47,337 nt of DNA from Candidatus Bathyarchaeota archaeon (lineage in GTDB: Archaea; Thermoproteota; Bathyarchaeia; Bathyarchaeales; Bathycorpusculaceae): NCBI GenBank assembly GCA_003165195.1, contig PLSP01000086.1:1-47337 (forward strand), written 5' to 3'. Shown here piece after piece: positions 25,368-33,057 of the stretch. Each line of letters begins with the position of its first letter. The first letter of the stretch is position 1. Made by a program: the position numbers and the translations under genes. Under the pieces are notes generated by a model that saw only the letters and a list, made by a program, of their open reading frames with translations, was not told the origin of the DNA and did no database searches.

Positions 25368-25867
25368 CTTTGGACTTGGATGTTTAATATTACATAATCG
25401 CCTGTGAATTCATAGGCCTGTGTTGCATAGTTGTAGTGCCAGAGCTCGTAAACCACTGAGTAACTTCCAGGCTGGTTTAACGTGACGGTGGATTGTGTTT
25501 GCCAGGTTGCCCCGTTGCCGACGCTTACGTTGTAAGTCTGTGTCGGCGTCACATCAACTGGGAAATTCTCAAGGTTAGGTGTAATTTTTTCAAGAACTTG
25601 GTATGTTTGGTTGCCGCTTCCTCCCAAGTGATTCTGCACATCTACATAAACGCTAAAAGTGCTGTTCTGGTTCGCAATCAATGTAACGGGGTAGTCGGCA
25701 GCGTTTTTTTGGCTGTCCAACAAGTATATGGTGCTATAGCCGGTTGGCTGGGTCCTTGCAAATGCAAAGTAGCCAGTAACAACGGCGGCAACAATTATTA
25801 ACGCCAGCAAAATAGCGACGGTGACGCCTTTGTCATCGTTTAAGCCGATTTTTCTTCCAATGCCCAT
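25364..25867 (-). CDS. DUF1616-type membrane-anchored protein
   Basis: 167 aa from ATG 25867 (the open frame runs further upstream inside the glycosyltransferase gene). A short basic N-terminus, one membrane helix (GVTVAILLALIIVAAVVTGY, about residues 14-33), then an extracellular beta domain: TIYLLDSQKNAADYPVTL, STFSVYVDVQNH, a repeated Tyr/Thr-rich strand pattern and a GDYVILNIQVQS end. This matches the DUF1616 pattern seen in archaeal envelope proteins, often near glycosyltransferases. It overlaps the preceding GT2 gene by 35 bases and the convergent Tes-type gene by four. Function not known. Confidence 0.72.
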   Translation of the reverse strand: MGIGRKIGLNDDKGVTVAILLALIIVAAVVTGYFAFARTQPTGYSTIYLLDSQKNAADYPVTLIANQNSTFSVYVDVQNHLGGSGNQTYQVLEKITPNLENFPVDVTPTQTYNVSVGNGATWQTQSTVTLNQPGSYSVVYELWHYNYATQAYEFTGDYVILNIQVQS

Positions 25868-26570
25868 AACACGTTCTGACAGTGTTGGCGTGCAGTAGCC
25901 CCCGAAATATAGTGCTAAATATTTCAATCCCCGACTTAAATGGTTTAAGCTTTGTCTTGCCGTATATGCGCGGTTTGTATGTTGTGGGGATTTCAACCAT
26001 ATTGAAACCTTCCCTTGCGAATTCTATCAGCATCTCCGTTGCGTAAGCCATATCGCCTGCCTTTAACTGGACTTTATCGATGGCTTCGTGGGAAATCGCG
26101 CGGAAACCTGATTGGGAGTCGCTTAGGAATTGGCTGTAAAAGAAGTCGTAAGTGAAAGTTATGAGTTTGTTGCCAAGAAAGTTCAAAAAGCCCATAGCCT
26201 TTTTGGGGTCGTACATGCGTGTGGCAAGCACCATGTCAGCGTCTTTTTCCAGCATTCGCTCCACGAGGCGGTTGATGTGGCGTACTTCGTAGGTTCCGTC
26301 GCCGTCAACCATCACTATGATGTTGCCTTTCGCGTGTTTCATACCTGTTCTAAGAGCGACGCCGTAGCCGCGTTTCGGCTCAATAATTAGCCGGCAAAAG
26401 TTAGTGTCTTTAACGATTTCTATAGTTCCGTCGGTGGAGTTGCTGTCAACAACGATAATCTCCTTTGGGTAAATCATCTCTTTCTGGATGGTGGTGACAG
26501 CTTCCAATATGTTTCCTGCTTCGTTGAGCGTCGGAATGACAATAGAGACCAAATCAACTTTTGACGTCAT
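25833..26570 (-). CDS. family 2 glycosyltransferase (polyprenyl-phosphate sugar synthase type)
   Basis: 245 aa from ATG 26570, supported by a GGAGAAGG ribosome site; the longer frame upstream lacks one. VSIVIPTLNEAGNI at the start, EIIVVDSNSTDGT, GYGVALRTGM, then the metal-binding MVDGDGTYEV, and SDSQSGFRAI with YKPRIYGKTKLKPF in the acceptor part. No membrane helices. Related to, but distinct from, the DPM1-like enzyme at 15217. Lies between a GT4 gene and the DUF1616 gene in a minus-strand operon, probably acting in surface glycan or protein glycosylation. Confidence 0.84.
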   Translation of the reverse strand: MTSKVDLVSIVIPTLNEAGNILEAVTTIQKEMIYPKEIIVVDSNSTDGTIEIVKDTNFCRLIIEPKRGYGVALRTGMKHAKGNIIVMVDGDGTYEVRHINRLVERMLEKDADMVLATRMYDPKKAMGFLNFLGNKLITFTYDFFYSQFLSDSQSGFRAISHEAIDKVQLKAGDMAYATEMLIEFAREGFNMVEIPTTYKPRIYGKTKLKPFKSGIEIFSTIFRGLLHANTVRTCYGHWKKNRLKR

Positions 26571-26617
26571 TGCCTTCTCCCTTCTCCTGCAAAGGCTATA
26601 TTGATTCCTCAACATGA

Positions 26618-27775
26618 TTAAATAAGCTCTTCGTATATTCGCATAAGCGACTCCACATTTCTGTCCCAACTAAACTTTTCTTCCATAACCGCACGCAACT
26701 CAAACCTGCGTTTTGTCCAGTCACCCTCGGCCAACTCTAAAACTGCCTTCGCAAACAACTCTGGCTCGTTAGGCGGCACCAGTTTTCCAAACTTTTCCGT
26801 CAAAACCTCGCCAATTCCGCCAACGTTTGTTGCTACAACAGGCAATCCGCATGCCATGGCTTCAAGCGCAACCAGAGGTAATCCTTCGCCGGATTTAGAT
26901 GGTAGCGCAAAAAAGTCTGCAGCGTTATAGTAGAGGGGTAAATCCTCGTCACTGACAAAACCTGTGAGCCTAAAATTATTCTCTAAACCCAACTGCTTAA
27001 CCCGTTGCTGCACGCTTGCCATATCAGGACCCTTGCCTACCGCCAAGAAAACAACTTTTGGGTTCTTTTTTGCAGCGATGTTTGCGGTGTCTATTAGTGT
27101 GTCTATGCCGTTTTTGTAAACCAGCCGCCTGACAGTCAGAAACACAACAGCATCTTTGGGGATCCCAAGTTTTCGGCGCATCTCCACCTGCTTACCCAAC
27201 ATAGGTCTGAAACGCTCTAAGTCTACCCCGTTGTGCAAAACTGTAATCTTGCTGGGTTTTGCTCCTAAACTTAAAACGTAATCCCTTGAAGCGCTGCTTA
27301 CTGCGACTATTTTGTCGGCTTTTTTTAGAGTCTCCTTCCCAACAGCAAGGTCGTTTACCTTTTCAACGTTTTCGAAAAGGTTGTTGTATTCAATAAAGGT
27401 GTTATGCTGCGTTAAAACAAACGGTTTACCGTAACGTTTGGCGAGTTCCCCTGCAATCAAAGACGTTAGGTATGGGTGGCCGTGGGCATGGATTATTTCG
27501 GCTGATTTCACTGCCCTCAGAAACGTTTTGAAGCTTCCAAACGTCGGAATCGGGTAGGGTATGCCAAGGCTGAAGCCAGTGTTTAGTGAGCTGTAGCATT
27601 CAACTTGGATGCCGTCGAGAACATAATGTTTAGGCGTGCCAATTCTGCTAGTGACAACACTGGGTTCATAATTTTTCTTCATGAGTCGCTTGCTCTGTTC
27701 ATAAACAACCTTTTCTATACCGCCGACATGGGGCAGAAAGGTATGCGTTACAATGCAGAGCTTTGTTTGAACCAT
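26618..27775 (-). CDS. GT-B (family 4) glycosyltransferase
   Basis: 385 aa from ATG 27775, where the usual GT4 N-terminal strand begins (KLCIVTHTFLPHVGGIEKVV); an in-frame start at 27802 adds nine residues with no homology-like content. It has EIIHAHGHPYLTSLIA, IVAVSSASRDYVLSLGA, VLHNGVDLERFRP, TVRRLVYKNGIDTLID, FLAVGKGPDM, LTGFVSDEDLPLYYNAADFF and the donor-site segment GEGLPLVALEAMACGLPVVA. First gene of the operon GT4-GT2-DUF1616. Donor and acceptor unknown. Confidence 0.86.
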   Translation of the reverse strand: MVQTKLCIVTHTFLPHVGGIEKVVYEQSKRLMKKNYEPSVVTSRIGTPKHYVLDGIQVECYSSLNTGFSLGIPYPIPTFGSFKTFLRAVKSAEIIHAHGHPYLTSLIAGELAKRYGKPFVLTQHNTFIEYNNLFENVEKVNDLAVGKETLKKADKIVAVSSASRDYVLSLGAKPSKITVLHNGVDLERFRPMLGKQVEMRRKLGIPKDAVVFLTVRRLVYKNGIDTLIDTANIAAKKNPKVVFLAVGKGPDMASVQQRVKQLGLENNFRLTGFVSDEDLPLYYNAADFFALPSKSGEGLPLVALEAMACGLPVVATNVGGIGEVLTEKFGKLVPPNEPELFAKAVLELAEGDWTKRRFELRAVMEEKFSWDRNVESLMRIYEELI

Positions 27776-27928
27776 GACAGCCCAACAACGTAAAAACCTC
27801 AACCAACGTCCTATTAACCTTATGGTAAACCAAAATAGTCACTGAGTAAATGGCAAAAAGGAGGTATCTCAACTCCAAAGTTTACCCTTTAAAGTGTTGT
27901 CAAGAAGACTTCGCAAAGCTATTTTTTA

Positions 27929-27980
27929 GTCAAGAAATATTGACGGAAACAAAACTTTATGATAGTCAAGGTTCCTTGAC
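27929..27980 (+). promoter_or_regulatory. two 16-bp dyads flanking a TATA-like element, upstream of the propeller gene
   Basis: GTCAAGAAATATTGAC (27929-27944) and GTCAAGGTTCCTTGAC (27965-27980) are both 16-base inverted repeats with GTCAA/TTGAC ends, centred 36 bases apart; the second is perfect. A further single GTCAAG half-site lies near 27899. A TTTATGATA element (about 27956-27964) sits between them. This looks like a pair of operator sites for a dimeric regulator controlling the gene at 28056. The regulator is not identified. Confidence 0.5.
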
Positions 27981-28055
27981 GAATAGCCTTTAATGATGGA
28001 TCGATAGAAAGCTAATCTTGGATCACCGGATTAAACGTCAAAAGGGGATACACTC

Positions 28056-29225
28056 ATGAAAAGAAAGGCACTTTGGGTTGCTACGGCTTTTATTTTATTA
28101 CTTCTTGCCTTTTCAGTAGACAATTTAGCCCACGCCGTTGCAGTAACCGCTATTATAAACGTGCAACAGGAACCCACAGGTGTAGCTTATGATTCAGCTA
28201 AAGGCGAAATTTTTGTGGTCAATACCAACGCTGGAACGGTCTCTGTCATCTCTGACACAAATAACACTGTGACAGCAACTATTCCGTTGGGAAATCCAGT
28301 TCCAATCGGAGTCGCCACTTGGGTTGCTTATGATTCGGGCAAGGGTGAACTATTCGTTTCCCTTTCTGGCACCGACGGCGAGGTAGTTGTTATTTCAGAT
28401 AGCGACAACACAGTGGTTGATAAAATTGTTGTAGGGGGTGAACCGGAAGGCTTAGCTTATGATTCTGCTAAGGGCGAGATTTTCGTTGCCAATGCTCTCT
28501 CGGACAATATTTCAGTAATATCTGATGAAACAAATAGTGAAATCGCAAACGTAACCGTACCCAGCGGAACCCTGGCGATTGCTTGTGATTCTGGCAACGG
28601 CGAAATATATGCCACGGATCTCCCGCCTAATAACAGATCCAATCCAAATGCATCATCCAACACAGTTTCAGTTATATCTGACAGCGAAAATTTAGTGATC
28701 ACAAACATTGAAGTGGAAAGCAACCCTCAAGGTATAGTTTACGATTCTGGTAAAGGTGAAGTATTCGTAACTAACTTGAGCTCAGAAACGGTTTCAATCA
28801 TATCGGATAAAACTAACAAAGTAACTACGACGGTCTCTATTGGAGAATATCCCTCTAGCATAGCTTACGATTCAGAGCAAGGCGAGCTCTTTATCGGCTG
28901 CTCCAACGCTACAGGCCTAGCGAACCCTTTCACGACGGCTCTCTCAGTCTCTGTATTGCCAGATAACAGCAATACCGTAAGCGCAAGTATCGCAGCCGGC
29001 GATTCAGGAATAGCGTATGATTCTTCAAAGGGAGAAATCTTTGTAGCCAACGCCTTAACTGGCACAGTTTACGTTTTAGCGGATACTTCTGACGCCTCAA
29101 CATCACCCAGCCAAACTATGCCCGAGTACAATGCCCACGCTCTCATTTTTGTAATGTTTGCGCTGTTAACCTTAGCTATTTTCGCAAATCTTTTCAAAAA
29201 AAACTGCAAGTCCATACTCAACTAG
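28056..29225 (+). CDS. secreted seven-bladed YVTN-type beta-propeller with C-terminal membrane anchor
   Basis: 389 aa. Signal peptide within residues 1-28 (LWVATAFILLLLAFSV, cut near AHAVA). Seven copies of a blade motif can be counted, each with a YDSxKGE(I/L)FV-like strand followed by VSVISDxxN and a TxxI turn; the fourth (CDSGNGEIYA) and sixth (YDSEQGELFI) are more diverged. A linker leads to a membrane helix (about 356-375) and a KKNCKSILN tail. YVTN propellers are common in archaeal surface proteins and usually bind or scaffold. AAAAGGGG upstream of the ATG is the ribosome site. Two dyads in the promoter suggest regulated expression. Confidence 0.85.
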   Translation: MKRKALWVATAFILLLLAFSVDNLAHAVAVTAIINVQQEPTGVAYDSAKGEIFVVNTNAGTVSVISDTNNTVTATIPLGNPVPIGVATWVAYDSGKGELFVSLSGTDGEVVVISDSDNTVVDKIVVGGEPEGLAYDSAKGEIFVANALSDNISVISDETNSEIANVTVPSGTLAIACDSGNGEIYATDLPPNNRSNPNASSNTVSVISDSENLVITNIEVESNPQGIVYDSGKGEVFVTNLSSETVSIISDKTNKVTTTVSIGEYPSSIAYDSEQGELFIGCSNATGLANPFTTALSVSVLPDNSNTVSASIAAGDSGIAYDSSKGEIFVANALTGTVYVLADTSDASTSPSQTMPEYNAHALIFVMFALLTLAIFANLFKKNCKSILN

Positions 29226-29303
29226 CAGTTAGGATCGGTGTCACAGACAGAGAGACAGACGGAGGGGGGGTCCCTATAATATCCGTTTTTCCCAAACAGC
29301 GGC

Positions 29304-29322
29304 TTTTTTTGAATTTTTTTTT
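29304..29322 (+). terminator. double oligo-T terminator after the propeller gene
   Basis: Two T-runs (seven T, then nine T separated by GAA) lie about 80-95 bases after the stop codon at 29225, the archaeal style of termination. Between stop and T-runs is an unusual purine-rich stretch with ACAGACAGAGAGACAGAC followed by seven G near 29258-29264. Confidence 0.45.
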
Positions 29323-29402
29323 CCATGCGTGTAAAATCAACATAAACGATAGAGAGAAAGCTCTTTTTCATTTTTTATGCCCAGCCGATGTCTTAGCTAT
29401 TG

Positions 29403-29531
29403 ATGAAGACAGCCAAAGACTACAGCGGGGCAGAATCACTATGCTTTAAGCCAGAATTAGAGCTGTGCCCAACCTGCAACAGCCACTCCATAGAAGCCAC
29501 CTTGCATGGCGCAAACACATCATCCTTCTGA
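29403..29531 (+). pseudogene. possible remnant of a zinc-ribbon protein
   Basis: A 42-codon frame begins MKTAKDYSGAESLCFKPELE and goes on to LCPTCNSHS before becoming nondescript and stopping. LCFKPELELCPTC resembles the N-terminal zinc-ribbon start of transposase-associated proteins seen in other archaea, though this is from memory and unverified. The second Cys pair is absent, so it looks truncated. No ribosome site is visible. The surrounding 29226-29656 region otherwise holds a terminator and nothing else convincing. Confidence 0.25.
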
Positions 29532-29656
29532 ACGATTTTTTTCTCTAGTTCTTCGGAAAAGTTGGCTTTTTGATTGGCTAATCTTTCTCGAATAGGACAA
29601 CGTATGTTAATTATGGACATATGGAAAAAAAAGATTTGTCCAAATAAAAGGCGGGC

Positions 29657-30166
29657 TTAGTAGAAAACTTCGTTTTGTGGTCTTTCAGGTTTGGCTTCAG
29701 CAATTTTTGTAGCGCGGGTGTAAACGTTTGACGATACGCCTGCAACCAAGGCGCCTATGGCGTCGTTTGTGATTGAGCCCAGCCTTTTGAGTATTCCAGG
29801 TTTAGCCTGATCAAAACGTACATATTCGAAAACTCCTCGGGTTCCTCCGATGTAGCTTGCAATCGCTAACCCCAAGACCTCATCAGCAACAGGTCCCGGC
29901 CTGCCCTTAAATCGTTCCTGAGTTAACCCTGGAACCAGCCCCTTCTCTGCGTCTTCCTGCGCTCGAAAAGCCATAACAAGCAAAATAGAAACGTTAACGT
30001 CACCTAAAACATCAAGGAACTCTTCTCTAAGCATCTCTGTTGCCTTTTCCGCAGTTTCGATGCCTGGATGGGGTACATACATTTCAAGGGCACAGTAAAT
30101 CAGGCTTTTTAGAGAAATATCTTTCTGTTCAAGGAAATCAAGTAGGGCTGGCGTTTCTTCAGTCAT
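29657..30166 (-). CDS. cobZ: PgpA-like phosphatase, probably CobZ (alpha-ribazole phosphatase)
   Basis: 169 aa from ATG 30166 (a TTG at 30181 would add five residues). The central segment VADEVLGLAIASYIGGTRGV, then FEYVRFDQAKPGIL, and a later TNDAIGALVAGVSSNVY match the phosphatidylglycerophosphatase A fold, with its DE-x-x-G and D-x-x-x-A-G type metal residues. In methanogens a member of this family, CobZ, replaces CobC as the phosphatase of alpha-ribazole phosphate or adenosylcobalamin phosphate. The many B12 genes around favour CobZ; lipid phosphatase activity is the alternative. Unlike bacterial PgpA it lacks strong membrane helices, again in favour of CobZ. Confidence 0.65.
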   Translation of the reverse strand: MTEETPALLDFLEQKDISLKSLIYCALEMYVPHPGIETAEKATEMLREEFLDVLGDVNVSILLVMAFRAQEDAEKGLVPGLTQERFKGRPGPVADEVLGLAIASYIGGTRGVFEYVRFDQAKPGILKRLGSITNDAIGALVAGVSSNVYTRATKIAEAKPERPQNEVFY

Positions 30167-30494
30167 AAGTTTCAACCGCAATTTTCAAGGTTAAAGTGCG
30201 CTTTAAGCGTTGTGTGCTGTCTAATTAATCAAAAAAAATTTTACCCAAAAAACTCGTGGAAACAGTTTGGGACTACTATTTTTTAAGTGGTGCATAAAGA
30301 ATCTAGAATATTGGTTTTGGCCGATCTTCAGCCTGGAACGAGCTTCATTCAGTAGCATGTCAGAATCTATTGTCAAAGGAATCATTCTTCGCAATTCGTT
30401 TGGTGAGAATTGACGGCTAAGCACTTGTGAGTTTTGAATCGAGAAAGACAACTCTTAAATATTTGTAAATACTTATTTGTTTACTTGATCATAT
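30167..30494. other. intergenic region between divergent cobZ and the HTH gene
   Basis: About 330 bases. CTTAAATATT at 30454-30463 is a likely box A for the gene at 30495. A 76-codon minus-strand frame (30221-30451, TTG start) was not accepted: no family resemblance and no ribosome site. Nothing else was seen. Confidence 0.4.
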
Positions 30495-30977
30495 ATGCGA
30501 CCAAGCTGCACCTTAACGTCTCCACTCAGCCAAAAACAAAAAACCGTCTGGTCACTCATAAGCAGAGGAATCTCTGTCGCCACAATCGCGGAAAAACTAA
30601 ACACTACACGCCAATTCGTAAACCAAACTAAACTAGTCGCAGAAGCCAAATTATCCACAACCCTCTTAGACATCGCCCAAGCCAACGACCTCCAAATCAT
30701 AAAATTATACCCAAAAGAAGGCATGCTATTGGGCTTCCATCCTGATCTCAAACGCAAAGCCATAATCACTTACAGCACCAATCACGGAGTAAAAGTCTGG
30801 TACTGGCACGACAACCCAGAAGAAGTCACTAACACAGAATTCCTAAAACAAACCCAGACCTACCTGCTTGACCTTGCCGAAGAAAAAGGAATAGACATAC
30901 CCGACGCATCAACAATTCATCCTGCGAAGTTGGCGCATACGATTTTTTGTAAACTAATCCCAGAGGTAGAACCATGA
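30495..30977 (+). CDS. HTH-domain protein of unknown function
   Basis: 160 aa. Residues about 12-48 form a sigma-4/LuxR-like helix-turn-helix (LSQKQKTVWSLISRGISVAT, then IAEKLNTTRQFVNQT). The rest (LQIIKLYPKEGMLLGFHPDL, AIITYSTNHGVKVWYWHDNP) looks like a small alpha/beta domain that could be a sensor. A short or absent leader is suggested by a TATA-like element about 35 bases upstream. The stop overlaps the next gene's ATG by four bases, so the pair is probably a regulator plus membrane protein. No known family could be named. Confidence 0.7.
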   Translation: MRPSCTLTSPLSQKQKTVWSLISRGISVATIAEKLNTTRQFVNQTKLVAEAKLSTTLLDIAQANDLQIIKLYPKEGMLLGFHPDLKRKAIITYSTNHGVKVWYWHDNPEEVTNTEFLKQTQTYLLDLAEEKGIDIPDASTIHPAKLAHTIFCKLIPEVEP

Positions 30978-31798
30978 ACCCCATCTATTCGTTAAGAGAC
31001 CGTATTCGAGGCTGGCTTCCCCAAGAGCCTCACCAACCAGAAAAAAGAGTCAAAGCAAATCCGTCACATCCAACCCCGTTAGCACCAATACTGTTCCGCA
31101 TTAGCGGTGTATTGCTATCGGTAGTCGGAGTCGTTCTATTGTTGCTGGTTCTTTTTTCAGGTTTAATATTTACTTCTTTTGGCTTTAACCTTAGTGCCTT
31201 TGGAATATTGTATCCAATATCATTTGTTGGTGGCATTGCTTTTGCAGTAGTTGGTATGACATTGAATGCGCATTCTACACAATCTAACCCTATAACACAA
31301 AGAAAAGCCTGCTTGATCGCTGGATTAACACTGCTAACTCTCAGCATGGGCTTCAACATTTTTTTATTTCTGGTGGGACTGAGGATAACAGAAAGAACGT
31401 ACGCTTTGCTAATTGAACCTTATCTAGTTTATTTTATGATTGCCGAATTTGCAGGTGGATTAATATTGTTTCTGGGTCTTCCTAAATGGTCAGCGTTGCC
31501 AAGCTTACTCAAAAAGTCGTACTGTGCAATTGCTTTCGGCGTGGCCACAAGCTTAGGTTATGCCCTGATTTCCTTATTGAACTTATGGCCCTCAAATACC
31601 CCTGGTTCTTTAGTCGCTCAACTTAGCAATCCCGTGTTGCTGTTTCCAATGGTCTTGTATCCTTTAGGAGTTGTTGGTTTAACGTTGGGTTGGGCTGGCG
31701 TATTTTCAGTGGGTGTAAAGAAGCGACCGTTCTTGCTTCCGTCTCTATTCACGTTGCTCTTGGCAATCGCGCTTTTCTTGTCCTTACTTCCTATTTAG
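30974..31798 (+). CDS. polytopic membrane protein, function unknown
   Basis: 274 aa. A basic cytosolic N-terminus (about 40 residues) precedes seven or so hydrophobic helices, including ISGVLLSVVGVVLLLLVLFS, LIAGLTLLTLSMGFNIFLFL, EFAGGLILFLGL, YCAIAFGVATSLGYALISLL and FLLPSLFTLLLAIALFLSLL. No conserved charged motif that would point to a transporter is obvious. Cotranscribed with the HTH gene (four-base overlap) and with the small Cys-rich gene three bases downstream. Confidence 0.7.
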   Translation: MNPIYSLRDRIRGWLPQEPHQPEKRVKANPSHPTPLAPILFRISGVLLSVVGVVLLLLVLFSGLIFTSFGFNLSAFGILYPISFVGGIAFAVVGMTLNAHSTQSNPITQRKACLIAGLTLLTLSMGFNIFLFLVGLRITERTYALLIEPYLVYFMIAEFAGGLILFLGLPKWSALPSLLKKSYCAIAFGVATSLGYALISLLNLWPSNTPGSLVAQLSNPVLLFPMVLYPLGVVGLTLGWAGVFSVGVKKRPFLLPSLFTLLLAIALFLSLLPI

Positions 31799-31801
31799 AG
31801 G

Positions 31802-32053
31802 TTGGATGAAGAACGGAAGCGCCAAATGATGGGCGGAAGCACATTGTGTAAGTTCACCGAGAAAGATTTGGAGAATCCAGAGTTCGCAGATCACAAACGC
31901 TTTTGCCCAAGTAGCGGAAGGCAACCGTTCAGGTGGACTTGCTGTGTCAAGCAATCTTCGCGGGTGAAAATGCAGCGTAGTCTCACGGATAAACTAGCGG
32001 GTAAACTAAGAAGTGAAGTTCCCTGTATAACTCGTTTCCAACTATTTGCCTAA
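31802..32053 (+). CDS. small Cys-containing protein, function unknown
   Basis: 83 aa from a TTG that follows the previous stop by three bases, with GAGG just upstream. Five cysteines: C16, C35, the pair C47-C48 and C75, spaced unlike a classic zinc ribbon. The polypeptide is basic and hydrophilic (CKFTEKDLENPEFADHKRFC is the most distinctive part). Close spacing to the membrane-protein gene argues for a real gene, but no homologue is recognised and chance cannot be excluded. Confidence 0.4.
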   Translation: MDEERKRQMMGGSTLCKFTEKDLENPEFADHKRFCPSSGRQPFRWTCCVKQSSRVKMQRSLTDKLAGKLRSEVPCITRFQLFA

Positions 32054-32369
32054 CCTCTATTTCTGCACTCCTTTCCTCTTTAACTGTCGGAACGCTGTTC
32101 AACTACAACCGAGTCAATTTTTCCTGCCCGCATCAATATTGTGTATTATGTTATGCTATAGCAACACCTTAATATGAAAAGATTGGATAAACCAACCAAA
32201 CATCAGGGTGGTAATTTGCTGAACATCGAGAAAAAAACCGTATTATCAAGCAAACTTCTATTAAACGCCAAATTATCTGCATATTTGCGTGCTGAACCAG
32301 CATTTTATTGCTCACATGTTTTTGAATACAAAACCCCCAAATCTTTAGCCTTTAGGAGTGTAAATTGAA
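32054..32369. other. intergenic region before the DUF71-cobT-cobS-cobY operon
   Basis: About 315 bases. It should hold the promoter of the B12 operon; AGGAGTG at about 32354-32360 is the ribosome site of the gene at 32370. A 64-codon frame at 32174-32368 ends exactly before that gene but has no recognisable features and was not called. Confidence 0.4.
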
Positions 32370-33056
32370 ATGAAAGTTGTTGCTTCATGGAGCGGCGGCA
32401 AAGACAGCTGTTACGCTTACTATTTGGCAAAAAAAGAAGGGCACGAAGTCATAAGCCTATTGACTATGATGATGAGTGAAACAAAATCAAACTTCCACAT
32501 GATACCTGCCGGCATTTTAGATGCGCAAACTGACGCACTTGGTGTCCCATTGATGAAACAGAAAGCAACCCCTCAAACGTACGAAAACGACTTCAAAGGA
32601 GCATTGCTTAAACTGAAAGCTAAAGGGGCAGAAGGTTTGGTAACGGGCGACATCTACGAGGTAGCAGGCCATGAAGAAGGTTGGCTGGGGCGAGTCCTCA
32701 AAGAAGTCGGTTTAATGCCCATAAAACCCCTGTGGATGGGAGACACTAAACTAATTTACCAATATTATCTTAAAACTGGTTTCAAAGCAACCGTGGTGCG
32801 TACAAACCTATCTAAGCTGGACGTGGAGTGGCTAGGCAGAACACTTGACCAAAAGTTCTATGACGACATCACCAAACTGCCCGGCATTGACCCCTGCGGT
32901 GAAGGCGGCGAATACCACACAGTGATAACTGATGGTCCCTCGATGAGTAAAAAGATTGAAATTCTAGAAACGCAAAAACACAAGCTAGACGGCGGCTTCG
33001 GATACCTCGAAATCAAAAAGTTCGAAGTCAAGCCGAAAGGCAAGGTCAAAGCGTAA
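32370..33056 (+). CDS. DUF71/COG2102 ATP-pyrophosphatase, probably the B12-associated subgroup
   Basis: 228 aa. PP-loop SGGKDS at residues 8-13, LVTGDIYEVAGHEEGWLGRV around 90-109 and a C-terminal CGEGGEYHT at 176-184. The family includes diphthine-ammonia ligase (Dph6), which amidates diphthine on elongation factor 2, and a second group predicted by published comparative genomics to act in B12 salvage. Here it is the first gene of an operon with cobT, cobS and cobY, one base before cobT, which favours the B12 group. The EGGE part looks Dph6-like while the following His (YHT) resembles the B12 form as I recall it, so the assignment stays open. Confidence 0.82.
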   Translation: MKVVASWSGGKDSCYAYYLAKKEGHEVISLLTMMMSETKSNFHMIPAGILDAQTDALGVPLMKQKATPQTYENDFKGALLKLKAKGAEGLVTGDIYEVAGHEEGWLGRVLKEVGLMPIKPLWMGDTKLIYQYYLKTGFKATVVRTNLSKLDVEWLGRTLDQKFYDDITKLPGIDPCGEGGEYHTVITDGPSMSKKIEILETQKHKLDGGFGYLEIKKFEVKPKGKVKA

Positions 33057-33057
33057 C

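Noticed and set aside
30221-30451. 76-codon minus-strand frame with TTG start
   Set aside because: No recognisable domain or ribosome site; it lies between two divergent genes where promoters are expected. A short real gene cannot be fully excluded.
32174-32368. 64-codon plus-strand frame ending just before the DUF71 gene
   Set aside because: No domain or ribosome site; more likely the leader and promoter region of the B12 operon.
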